23,689 bases of DNA from Physocladia obscura (Eukaryota; Chytridiomycota; Chytridiomycetes; Chytridiales; Chytriomycetaceae). The stretch spans positions 1 to 23,689 of the forward strand of contig JADGJH010000244.1 of NCBI GenBank assembly GCA_027596945.1. Reading direction: 5' to 3'. Positions 9,482 to 19,345 of this stretch are shown in pieces; within the stretch, counting starts at the first letter, position 1, and every line of letters starts with the position of its first letter. The notes under the pieces were generated by a model. The model was not told the origin of the DNA and did no database searches. It saw only the letters and a program-made list of their open reading frames with translations. The position numbers and the translations under genes were made by a program.

Positions 9482-11793
9482 ATGCGAATATCGGTGGACT
9501 TGGTTCACATTGACGAAGACGACCCCAACAGCGGCTTTTACGAAGGGAGGCGCGTGGCAGTCAAAAGCGTGCTCCGCAATGCCAGCGACGGCGATGCGGC
9601 GCTGCTTGAGGAGGCGGCGCGCGGCTGGTGGCAACTCAATGGACAACCGGGCATTACTGCGCTGTGGGGGCTGTGGCCACGTGGCGCTGAGTCACCGAAT
9701 GAGCCACACGACGGAATTTCACACGGCACCGAGCCACGCGCCGACTGGTGCTTGGTTTCGGATTCGTGCACGTCAACAAGCCTCAGACTGGCACTTTCTC
9801 AAGCCCAAGCAAACCATGGAAATCTGCCAGGTTTAAATCGACCGCCATCCATTAAACAACGTCTGGAATGGATGCTCCAAATATCTGCTGCAATCGTTTG
9901 TTTACACCAACAATCGCCCCCGGTCATCCACACGGCAATCAATCCTCTCTCGATCCTAATTGGTACCAATCATGTTTTGCAAATTCACAGAAACAAGATA
10001 AATAACCTTTTTCAAAAAAAAAAAAAGACAAACAAAATAGTGCAAAGCTGACGGATATTGGTATTGGGCATATTCAGAAATTGTGCACTTCTGGTTGCAT
10101 TTTTCAACTGAAGCAAAGCCATGAGGATGCCATTGCATTCTATCCACCGGAATCATTTGATAATGACGTGTATGTTCTTAAGCCATCCCATGACGTGTAC
10201 AGTTTCGGAATGACACTTTTTGAAGTTTTTTACCTGGAGACGCCGTTTTCTCAAGAAACAATACCAGAAAAAATAATGGCGCTAATACAAAATGGAGGAA
10301 TTCCTAGCCCACCTGAAACAGTTACAGCCGCAGAAATACCTTTGATGTGTTGGAATCTGATACAGGAATGTTGTAGCAAAGATCCGTTGAGCCGTCCTAC
10401 TGCGTCGATTATTTATGACACTATACTGTATTGGCTTTACATGGATGAACAATTTAATCAAATTTACAATTTCAACGACGAAATCACCACCATTTTGCAA
10501 TCTTTGTCTTCAGTCAGCAGTGTAAACGTCTCTGATAGTAATGACGATGGTGAAAATTATTATCAACTGGGCCGTCGTCATCTTCGCGATGAAGGCAAAG
10601 GCTCCAAGCTTGCAGCAGAATATCTTCTTAAATCAGTGCAACAAGGGCACGAAAACGCGCCAGTAACTATTGGTCTTATGTATATGACAGGTATTGGATT
10701 CCCGCTGAACAACACGCAAGCTGCAGTATGGTTCAGCATAGCTGCGTATCGCGGAAACTCTCACGCTCAGAGCATTCTCGGATCCATGTATAAAAACGGC
10801 AAGGGTGTTCCGAAAAACGAGCAGCTGGCCAACGCGTGGGTTTTGAAAGCTAGTGAACAAGGAAACGCAATGGCGCAAATTAAATTGGATTACATGGCTG
10901 CTTCCGGTAGTGAAAAGATTGAAGAAAGAGAAGATCTTGTCAACAAGGCTTTAGAAAGAATGGAAAAGGCGGCTAGCGTCGCTAGTCCTGCCGCACATCG
11001 TGCTCTTGGTGCTATGTTTAGTACTGGCATAGTAGTTCCGAAAAATGACGTATTTGCTGCACACTGGTTCGAAAACGCTGCTAAAGCAGGAGACTCAATT
11101 GCACAAAACGAAATGGGGCTTTTATTGCGAGCTCCCGGAAAGTGGCATAATCACAAGCTTGCTGTCGAATGGTTTATAAAAGCGGCTGAACAGGGGAATG
11201 CAGATGCTCAAAATAATTTGGGGTTAAGTCTTCAAGTTGGTGGTGGCGGGGTCCAAGAAGACAAAAAAGCAGCGGCGGAATGGTTCTTTAAGGCTGCCAA
11301 TCAAGACCATGCAGCGGCTCAAGTCAATCTTGGGAAAACGTATCAGAGCGGTTGGGGCGTGTCGAAAAACCTCGAACTTGCAGTGGTTTGGTATTACAAC
11401 GCTGCGAAACAAGGTAACGCAGATGGACAAGTCTGTCTAGGCATCATGTATGAAATGGGAGCTGGCGTGCAGCAAAATTACCGAACAGCTGCAGAATGGT
11501 ATCAAAAATCCGCAGATCAGGGTTTTGCAATTGCAGAGAAGAATCTTGGGCTCTTGTACAAAACTGGACTTGGTGTGCCGCAAAGTGACACACTTGCAGT
11601 GGAATGGTTACACAAAGCAGCGGCAAAAAATGATGCAGATGCTCAATTTAATTTAGGTTTGATGTTTGAGACTGGAAAGTGTGTTGTTCGAAATCATCAA
11701 GCTGCTATGGAGTGGTACCAAGCAGCTGTTCGTAAAGGGCATGTAGAGGCACAAAATCGGATGTCACGGCTTTACCATGCAAGAAATGGATGA
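9482..11793 (+). CDS. Protein-kinase-like domain fused to Sel1 repeats (probable pseudokinase)
   Basis: The most likely structure is 9482-9978 joined to 10041-11793, giving 749 residues. Residues 1 to about 300 are a TKL-like kinase fold: RRVAVKSV with the β3 Lys at K28, αC Glu around E43/E44, catalytic loop HTAINPLSILI (150-160), DIG (171-173) in place of DFG, PPE, DVYSFGMTLFEVF and CCSKDPLSRPTA. The HRD aspartate is Ala152, the loop Asn is Ser157 and the Gly-rich loop is poor, so catalysis is doubtful. About residue 345 onward are eleven Sel1 repeats of roughly 36 residues plus a partial one, a TPR-like superhelix for protein binding. The family role is signalling scaffold. The intron joining the lobes is uncertain: a GC-AG intron gives the best alignment (HVF|AKLTDIGIG), while a GT-AG version (9974-10047) drops four residues. 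An upstream exon ending at the acceptor CAG at 9452-9454 is possible, so the N-terminus is provisional. Confidence 0.85.
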
Positions 11794-11891
11794 AAGAATG
11801 AAAGTAAAATTTTGAAAATATATAACAGTAGTAAGATGATTTTATTCCAATCAACTTTTTGGAGGTTGTTTTGGCTTGGAACTGAAAATGG

Positions 11892-11897
11892 AATAAA
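11892..11897 (+). terminator. Polyadenylation signal of the kinase-Sel1 gene
   Basis: AATAAA lies about 100 nt after the stop codon at 11791-11793. Confidence 0.5.
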
Positions 11898-12897
11898 GAC
11901 TCTGTGGTGAGTTGCCGATATCTGTGAAATAAGGGATTAATTGTTTTTCTCAAGGCCATTTCAACCTCTGGAATGCAAATTCGCGTTGGCGCTTATTGGT
12001 CATTATCTTTGAGCTGTACATAAAATAAGGAATTGCCAAAACCTTGTCTTGGAGATTTCAGGCTTCAGTGATCAATCAGATTCTGCCGATGCCAATAATT
12101 CTAGCTCCTCAAACTCAAGGTGACAGAACTTAAATGGATCAAGCTTTAAGGAATTCAGCTGATGATTCAGTTTTGTACTAAAAAGAATAATGCGCAGCGT
12201 TAAAATAAACAGAACACCAAAAAAACTTTTCTAAAATAATCACTAATTCTTTTAAAATTCATCTGAAGAAAAAGTCGTTTTGAATCTCGATAAAAATTAT
12301 TTCAATAAAGATACAAATGAATAAACACGTACATGAATGTTCAAAACAAAATTTAAAAACAATCAGAAATTATAAATCTCAAAAAAAGTTTTTTCCATTC
12401 AATTTTCTGAGTAAAATTGTTGAAAGTGATCTAATTTCAACTCTGATTAGATTTTGAAATTCTGACAAGAATCTAAATTGCCAAGTTTCTTTGAATAAAA
12501 TTTAAGTGTTTAAAAAGAGAGAAAATGTGTTCATATTATATACTCTCCCATATGCACTATTCGCAGCAATACTTACAACTGTTCCAGGTATTGGCGATAG
12601 CATGACGCTAGTGAGATCGATTTTTGGTTTGTATTATATTGTCATATTCAACTATAATAAACTGGTTAGTTTAAAAATAATTTAATCGTAAGATAGTCTT
12701 TGTATCTGGATACTGAAGCTGGTAGTCTGTTGGGAAGAGCCTAAGAATTGAATCACCATCAATAACACTTTCCGGTTATTTTTTTTCGGCGAGTCATTCA
12801 ACTTCCATTACATCTCAATCGTAACTTATTATTTACTCGAAATAATTGGAATTTTCTACCGAAATAAAAAAAAAGGTAACGTGGAATTTGAAATCTA
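11898..12897. other. Intergenic region with a possible small spliced gene
   Basis: On the minus strand, 12177-12072 is an open 34-codon segment between an acceptor (TTCTTTTTAG) and a TGA, reading TKLNHQLNSLKLDPFKFCHL and ending in an acidic Glu/Leu-rich tail. Upstream minus frames near 12755-12690 and 12480-12370 also look natural in composition, but I could not connect them in phase. The + strand over the same bases is flanked by an acceptor and a donor and reads a Ser/Asp-rich segment, so strand is not settled. No family is recognised on either strand. Confidence 0.25.
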
Positions 12898-12903
12898 TTT
12901 TAT
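12898..12903 (-). terminator. Polyadenylation signal of the PAN-domain gene
   Basis: TTTATT on the + strand reads AATAAA on the minus strand, about 42 nt past the stop codon at 12945. Confidence 0.6.
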
Positions 12904-12944
12904 TTGGTTGCAACTAACTGAAAACAAAAGTTCAGTTTCAAGGA

Positions 12945-13731
12945 TTAATTGTTGCAACCAGAAGTCACTGATGCTTTGTTTGCAATCCAGTTAACAGTCA
13001 ACACGCAAGTCGAACCGCTGATTGATCCTGTGATTGAGTATCTTGTCGCACCATTTGGAGCAGGAGAATACGAGTATCCCAAGCTTGGAGCCGGATATGG
13101 GCAAACATTTTCCGTGACTTGGCACGCGTTATTCACGTTAAAGTTGTAGCACGGGTTGTCAATTGTACCACCGCTGTAAGCGCACTGATTACCAGAAGAA
13201 CCAACGTAGGAGCAGTACATGAATACATTCTCTTGAACTCCCAAGGTATATGCACCACTAAATGGACCAACGGTAACAGAAGAGCCAGTGTTCAAGCTAG
13301 TTTGTCCGTTTGACCAGAAGACATTTGCTGTCGCAGATTCATAGATACAACTTGGATCTTTAGGTATGTTGTTAACAACCTGGATTGCTCCCGGCCAGTA
13401 TCCAGATCCAGTAACTACATGAAAGCCAAGGAATTACTTATTGTTAATTTATGTGTGATATAAGCAAACCTGTGGTTGAGCTGGTTGTGTATCCACAAAT
13501 GGAACCTGCTGAGCTAAGGGAGACAGGACCTGTTGCACTGCTGTCTTTCAGCCAGCAGGTTCCGCCATTGTAATCAGTCCATGTGAATTTCGAGCATCCG
13601 CTGTCGCTGATACACGCGCTGCCGCAGAGCGCGCCGGTGGTCAACACATTTCCAATGTCACCGCCGGTCCAGTCACAATTCGATGCCCACTCAACAGCGC
13701 CGTTGTTTCCGACTTGAAATGTAATTGACAT
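12945..13731 (-). CDS. PAN/Apple-like domain protein with a Cys-rich C-terminal domain of unknown function
   Basis: Two exons (13731-13470 and 13414-12945) joined across a 55-nt intron give 243 residues. Residues 15-80 form a PAN/Apple-like module: NCDWTGGDIGNV, CGSACISDSGCSKFTWTD, NGGTCWLK and ICGY, with six cysteines at 19, 36, 40, 46, 59 and 79. PAN modules bind carbohydrate or protein and in oomycetes occur beside CBM1. Residues from about 90 to 243 are rich in Gly, Ser, Asn and aromatic residues with about nine more cysteines (CAYSGGTIDNPCYNF, NACQVTENVCPYP). I do not recognise this part. The cysteine content suggests an oxidising, extracellular setting, yet the start MSITFQVGNNGAVEW is not a signal peptide. 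The start is supported by an A9 run directly before ATG and a TATA box 48 nt upstream, so either secretion is unconventional or a 5' exon is missing. It lies 1.6 kb from the cellulase cluster. Confidence 0.85.
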
Positions 13732-13778
13732 TTTTTTTTTACTGATGTACTAATGCTTTTCAATATTTTTTGCTCTTG

Positions 13779-13788
13779 TTTATATAAA
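13779..13788 (-). promoter_or_regulatory. TATA box of the PAN-domain gene
   Basis: Palindromic TTTATATAAA lies 48 nt upstream of the ATG at 13731, with only an AT-rich leader and an A9 run between. Confidence 0.6.
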
Positions 13789-15306
13789 TTTGGTCGTGTC
13801 ACATGACTTTAGATCTCAAAAATTTCATCTCTTCTACAACTGATTTCGCACAGTAAATCTCATTTCTTAACATATTTTATATACGTGTGAATTTTAATAT
13901 AATACACTCATGCGTGTTTTCTTTTTTCTGGGTGTTACATTTTGGAGCCACATGACATCAGATCTAAAAAAAATTTGCCAAGCTTCTTTAAAAATAAAAT
14001 AAAAATTCAAAAATCGCGTTTTCAGTTTTTCAAATTCAGGTTACATTTTGTGTCTTGTTTTGTTGTAACGCATTGTGTCTCCGTTTTTATTTTCTAAAAA
14101 TTTCATGCATCGAGTGTCATGTGCAGAACGCTGGAGATCATCACAAAATTAGTCATTCACATCAGTTGAAACATAACAATTTCAAATGAAATTCTGCTCA
14201 CAGATGTCAGTATGGAATCATTTCGATACTGAAAATTTTTGTTTCACACCTTGGTTTCAGAAAAGATACGGTTTTAATCTCTTACTGGTTAAGATGATTT
14301 TTCAAAATTTTGGATTACAAAAGACATATATAATAGAACAAAAGGTAAAAAGAAAAATAAACTGTCGCCTGAAATCTCCCGTCACAATTCTCCCAGGACG
14401 GCAAAGTCTCTTTCCGATAATTTGGATGTGGCGGTGGATCTGCGAAATAAAAAATTATCCCGTCAAAAGGTTGGATTTATTTCATCATCAGCGGAATAAT
14501 ATAACGAGATGTTTCTTTCATAAATGAATAGTTGGACTTGGCCAATAACTTATTTTTAAACTTGTTCTTTGGACAGCAATTTGTCCGGCGTACTCGTGTT
14601 CACTGATTTCTCCAATTCTCTCCGCACAGAAGGCCCACTGCGGTGGCGAACGTCAGCAAAAATGTTGCTCATGGAGTGAGCAAAAGGAAACGATGATTTT
14701 GCAGAAATTTTTTTTCCGTCAGAGGTTTCAGATTTTTAGATTTTCATCTTTTCCAAGTACAAGGATTATTATACTGTTGTAAAATTATCTAAGCGAAGGA
14801 TTGATTATTTTTTCTTAGTTTTATCACAAGCTTTTTGAAGTTTTTCTCCTGCCATGTTATAGAAAATCTTGATAATATTGAACCTATAAACTCAATTTTT
14901 TTAAATGAATTCCTTATATCTTAATTTTTCATATTCCAGTCGGAAATATCCGCATTAAATATTCATTTAACAGCATATTCTCTCAATAACAAATACAGGT
15001 TGGAAAGCTATTTTAAATTTTATTTTCAGGGTTCAGGCAAATCATTACAGAAAAAAATAATTTACAATCTGGAATTGAAAAATGGAATTTGAGCGAATAT
15101 TAAATTATTGCGAAATATTTCAACAAACCAAAAATTTTCTACAAGATTATGGCCAGGTTTTTGCAGTTTTTGTGCGTTCTTAATCTCTCATATTATGGCT
15201 TCGATCAAAAACTGGATTCCAAAACCCAATCAAAAAAATTTTTGGTCGACAATCTCATTCGCATTTTTCCCTGAAATCATAATTGATCACATGCATGATA
15301 TGAAAA
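13789..15306. other. Intergenic region with one possible minus-strand small exon
   Basis: A minus-strand ORF at 14672-14556 encodes 38 residues beginning MSNIFADVRHRSGPSVRREL, and its frame is open upstream to 14735. A possible 120-nt intron leads to an acceptor (TTTCGCAG, 14441) after which all three frames stay open for a while, so no continuation can be chosen. The + strand frame 14186-14527 is judged a chance ORF. The part nearest 15367 should contain the GH7 promoter. No RNA gene or repeat is seen. Confidence 0.3.
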
Positions 15307-15317
15307 ATATATTTAAA
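15307..15317 (+). promoter_or_regulatory. TATA-like element of the GH7 gene
   Basis: ATATATTTAAA lies about 51-61 nt before the ATG at 15368, similar in spacing to the other TATA boxes here. An uninterrupted A12-13 run directly precedes the ATG. Confidence 0.4.
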
Positions 15318-15367
15318 GTACACACTTTTTTGTCTGAAAATTAAAACTTAACAAGAAAAAAAAAAAA

Positions 15368-17087
15368 ATGATTGCTATCCGCATACTATTGGCTCTTGCC
15401 ACTCTTGGATTTGTTGCTGCCCAGAACCCTGGAACCATTCAATCCGAAAGTCATCCATCGCTTGTTGTTTCGTCGTGTACAACAGCCGGTGGTTGCACAA
15501 CTACAACAGAACAGATTGTTCTCGATGCCAACTGGCGTTGGATTTCCAACTCGCAAGGAACTGCAAACTGCTACGACTTGCCAACTTACCCAAACACCAA
15601 CGGCTGGAATCCATCCATCTGCCCACAAGGAAACGCAGCGACGGATGCAACTTGTGCTGCCAGCTGTTACATTCAAGGAAACTCTGTTTCGCAATACCAG
15701 TCAACCTATGGTGTCACCACTACTGGAAACTCGCTAAAAATCGGATATGTTGAAGGAAGCAACGTCGGCGCTCGCGTTTACTTGATGGACACGTCGACGA
15801 CTTACCAGCTTTTTAAACTCAAGAACCGCGAGTTTACATTCACAGTCGATGTTTCTAATATTGGCTGTGCTCTTAACGGTGCACTTTACTTCAGTAACAT
15901 GGATGCCACCGGTAACTTGGGTGGTAATAACAAAGCCGGTGCTGCTTACGGAACTGGATACTGTAAGTTTAACTGTTTAATTTTGTTTATGTCGTTGTAC
16001 TTCATTTTTATTGAACACTCGACATTTTATTTTTTTAGGTGATGCGCAATGTCCACATGATATCAAATTTGCTAACGGAATGGCAAATGTTGAAGGAACT
16101 AACGGAAACTGCTGTATGGAGTTCGATGTCTGGGAGGCCAATAAGGAGGCATCTGCTTACACCACCCACTCTTGCTCTGCTACTGGATTGTATGTATGTA
16201 CAACTGCAGCGGAATGCGGTGACGGTGCTGATCGTGCCAGTGGATTCTGTGACAAGGACGGTTGCGATATCAACCCATATCGTAACGGTGTGACCAATTT
16301 TTACGGTCCAGGATTGACTGTTGACACCACCAAGCCATTCACCGTTGTTACTCAGTTCATCACCAGTGATGGAACTGACACCGGAACTCTCTCTGAAATC
16401 AAACGTTTCTGGGTCCAGAATGGAGTCGTTTACAACACTCCAGACGCAGCCATTCCAGGCTTGACCAGCTACAACTCAATCACCGACGCGTACTGCACAG
16501 CCGAGAGAACAGCCTTTTCCGACACCAATCCTCTTCAAGGCGGTTTGGCTCAATTGGACAAAGCATTTTCACAAGGAATGGTTCTTTCGCTTTCTCTTTG
16601 GGATGACAACACTGCTGGCATGAACTGGCTGGATTCTTCTTACCCGCAAGGAGCCACAGCAACAGGAACTCTTCGCGGACCTTGTCCCTTCTTCAACTGG
16701 ACGACTGGTATTTCGAACCTTCGCAGTACCGAAGGTTCTTCGTCAGTCACTTTTTCAGACATTAGATTTGGTAATATTGGATCAACATTCTCGGGGTCGT
16801 CGGCTTCAACAACCACCGCGACAGCCGCACCAACGACTACTACTACTACCACAACTACTGCAACTACTACTATTGCGAAGTCCACAACTACTACCACCGT
16901 TGCCAGATCAACTACCACCACAACCACAACAAAGTTAACTACAACAACAACAACAACTACTGCTGGGGGTAACTGTTCAGTTAAGTGGGGCCAGTGTGGC
17001 GGAATATTCTGGACTGGACCAACATGCTGCACCGCATCGACTTGCACGCCGCAAGCGGGCAATCCCTACTACTCACAGTGTCTTTAA
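15368..17087 (+). CDS. GH7 cellobiohydrolase with C-terminal CBM1
   Basis: Two exons (15368-15962 and 16039-17087; 76-nt intron) give 547 residues. Parts in order: signal peptide [18 protein letters not shown] cut before Gln19; GH7 catalytic domain to about residue 450; a Thr-rich linker of about 60 residues; and CBM1 (511-547). The catalytic triplet sits in EFDVWEAN: nucleophile E226, D228 and acid/base E231. Family blocks [38 protein letters not shown] and FYGPG are intact. The catalytic domain length (about 430) and the CDxDGCDxNPYR loop fit a tunnel-forming, chain-end-acting cellobiohydrolase rather than the shorter GH7 endoglucanases. The CBM1 has the flat aromatic face (W in KWGQCGG, W in FWTGP, Y in NPYYSQCL). 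The enzyme would be secreted and release cellobiose from crystalline cellulose. It is tail to tail with the GH5 gene. AATAAA lies at 17153. Confidence 0.95.
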
Positions 17088-17655
17088 GAAATTTTTTTTT
17101 ACCTTTTTCTTTTTCTGTAGTTTAACAAAAGCAGTTTTTTGTTTCAATTTGAAATAAACAACTTTTCCTTATTTTGTCTACATGATATATTTTTGACTGT
17201 TCTTAAGAGCAAAATAAAGAGGATAACAATGCAGGGCAAAGTTTATAGTATCCAAGAAATACATACTGCTCAAATTGCAGCAGTTAAGACTCAAGAGCTC
17301 AAACACAAGTGAAAAAAAATGAAAGCTTGTAATATGCGGAAAAATAAAAAAATAGGCGAGAACACTGCTTGAGGTTGATTGTACAAAATTTTGGAAGTTC
17401 AACTGTTTGTCAATGTTCAACATTTTTCATGGATTTGGGTTTCAAAATTTAAGAAATTCCTCACTTTGAAGAATTTTGAGTGAGAGTGTCATTGAAATTT
17501 TCGGCATTATTCGTTGCTCTATTCCTGCTACTATCCTTTTTTTTTCGAATTTTTTTTTTTTTTTTTTTTTAAATAATATTTTTAAAAATTTGATGAATGA
17601 ATCCTCTCTGTTAATATCAACTTAAACGGGAAAGAAAAGAGGATGCATATTTTCT
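17088..17655. other. Shared 3' region between the two convergent cellulase genes
   Basis: It contains the GH7 AATAAA (17153-17158) and a run of 21 Ts (17550-17570). A minus-strand frame of 81 codons (17178-17423) lacks any supporting signal and is not believed. Confidence 0.5.
17153..17158 (+). terminator. Polyadenylation signal of the GH7 gene
   Basis: AATAAA lies 66 nt after the TAA stop. Confidence 0.6.
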
Positions 17656-19068
17656 TCAAAGACACTGAGAATAGTAAGGGTTACCAGCTTGCGGCGTGCA
17701 AGTCGAAGCGTTGCAGCATGTTGGTCCAGTCCAGCCAATTCCACCACATTGGCCCCACTTATTCGCACAATTAGCAACGGCAGTGGTTGAAGTTGTTCGC
17801 GCAACTGTAGTAGTAGTAGTTGTTGTTGTTGTAGTAGTTGGCTTAGTTGTAGTTGTAGTAGCAGTAGTTTGCTTGGTTGTCGAGGTGGTACTGATAGTGG
17901 TGGTAGTTGTAGTGGTTCTAGTAGTGGTTACGGTAGTTGTTCCGGCAGTGGTGATGGTAGTTGCTGTGCTCGTTGCAGAAACGGGTCCAACACCACCGGA
18001 ATTTTTGAAATTCTCCAAAATTGTCAGCTCAGGGGCATCAGGAACTGCAGCAGATCCATTATCTTCGATGCTGTACATATAGTTGCCCCAAGCTGATCCA
18101 GCAGCCCAAAAAGATGCAGCTGTCCAAACATCAGAATTTGCTTGCAAATACGCGAGAACGTTCTGAATCACAGTTTGGCATTGCGTCGTGCTGTCACCTG
18201 CAAACTCACCAAGGAAACCTTTCTTGCCGTTTGTGCGCAGCCAACTGGTGGCGGCATAAAGCTGCGAGACGTCATTCGGGCAGCCAGAATGCGTGCCAGA
18301 AAAGTCAGAGTCGAAATATTGATGCATTTCATACACAATGTTGCTGGCTGGGTCTGAAATAGTAAGACCCGCAACGGCGTTCGGGGTTGATGTGATGTCG
18401 CAGTTTCCTGAAACCCAGTCGTGCGCGCCAGTGTAACAATTTCCTGGAACAGTGATTTTATTGGTGCTTCCGGTTGCTCGAATTGCGTTGATGGAAACCT
18501 GAGCTGCAGCAAACCATGATGCAGAGTCGATTCCCGTTGGCTCATTCATTAATCTGATTAAAAAATTTTCAAACCAAGCTTGAAAAAAAATTCACGTCCT
18601 GACAACTCACCCAAACCAAACTAAAGAATTGCCCTTATATTTTTGTGCAAGCTGGATCCACAGATTCGCCAGATTTGCAGGGGTCACTGTTCCACCACCA
18701 ATAACCGAACCTTCGTATCTTGCATAGTTGTGAACGTCAAGAACAGTGACTGCACCAAGACTGGTGGCTGTTTGAACAGCACTGTCAATGAGAGCGAGAT
18801 ACGTTGGATTTAAAGTGGCGTTCAGGCTGGTTTGTAAACGCTCCCACGCGAAAGCAAGTCGAAAGAGATTTGAAAACTCGGAGACTGCTCGAGTCATAGC
18901 TGTCGGATTTGGTGCAAAATAATCCTTGTCGAAAGTTCCAGGGACATTGCCGGTGACGCCACTTGGACTGATTCCAAACTCAAGACCTGACTCTGCTGCC
19001 CCAAGGTACTGAAGGGCAGTGACTACAGATGCAGCGAGAAACACCAGCAATTGCTTGGAAAGATTCAT
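17656..19068 (-). CDS. GH5 endoglucanase with C-terminal CBM1
   Basis: Two exons (19068-18611 and 18553-17656; 57-nt intron) give 451 residues. The intron falls just before the catalytic motif and its removal restores GLMNEP. Parts in order: signal peptide [20 protein letters not shown]5 (β/α)8 barrel to about residue 345; a Thr-rich linker; and CBM1 at 414-451. Catalytic residues are the acid/base E157 in LMNEPTG and nucleophile E269 in GFLGEFAG. Other GH5 marks are [18 protein letters not shown] and [10 protein letters not shown]. The pattern matches the fungal GH5_5-type endo-β-1,4-glucanases. It would be secreted, cut internal bonds of cellulose and create new ends for the neighbouring cellobiohydrolase. 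The start follows an A10 run (AAAAACTAATG). A TATA-like cluster lies near 19197-19215 and a CACGTG palindrome at 19143-19148. The CBM1 closely matches that of the GH7 gene. Confidence 0.95.
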
Positions 19069-19345
19069 TAGTTTTTTTTTTAACTAATCAAATCAATTTT
19101 TTATTTGGAAAAATTGAATTCTAATCAAAATTAAATTCTGTTCACGTGATTCAGAAATTACGAAACTTGGTTTTTGACTCAACTCACCTCAATTCCTATA
19201 AAATGAGATATATATGTTTTAACTGCTAAATTCTAGCGCTTTTACAATTTTTTGCACCCATATGCATGGGCTTGCCCGCTGCATATCAATAAAAATTTTA
19301 CGCGTCAACTGTTTTGCCACGGACGATATAAATTTTTTCAACAAA

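Larger units (their letters stand above)
16971..17772. repeat. Inverted repeat formed by the two CBM1 coding ends
   Basis: 16971-17087 (+, GH7) and 17656-17772 (-, GH5) each encode 38 CBM1 residues plus a stop. They are strongly similar at the DNA level, including a shared block around TGGACTGGACCAACATGCTG and another around TCGACTTGCACGCCGCAAGC. The adjoining Thr linkers are also alike. Spacing between arms is 568 nt. Confidence 0.85.

Noticed and set aside
11705..11959. 84-codon minus ORF overlapping the end of the kinase-Sel1 gene
   Set aside because: It would need coding overlap with the Sel1 repeats; its start lies in AT-rich sequence and no domain is visible.
12509..12632. Minus-strand open stretch containing VMLSPIPGTVVSIAANSAYG
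   Set aside because: It looks peptide-like but has no ATG-initiated exon chain, and a GTAAGT lies inside it; it cannot be connected to neighbours.
14186..14527. 113-codon + strand ORF
   Set aside because: Composition follows the local AT bias, no domain is visible, and it is antisense to a region that looks at least as coding on the other strand.
16640..17062. Val-rich minus-strand ORF over the GH7 linker
   Set aside because: Antisense shadow of the GH7 Thr linker and CBM1.
17696..18082. Val-rich ORF opposite the GH5 linker
   Set aside because: It is the antisense shadow of the Thr-codon repeat in the GH5 gene.
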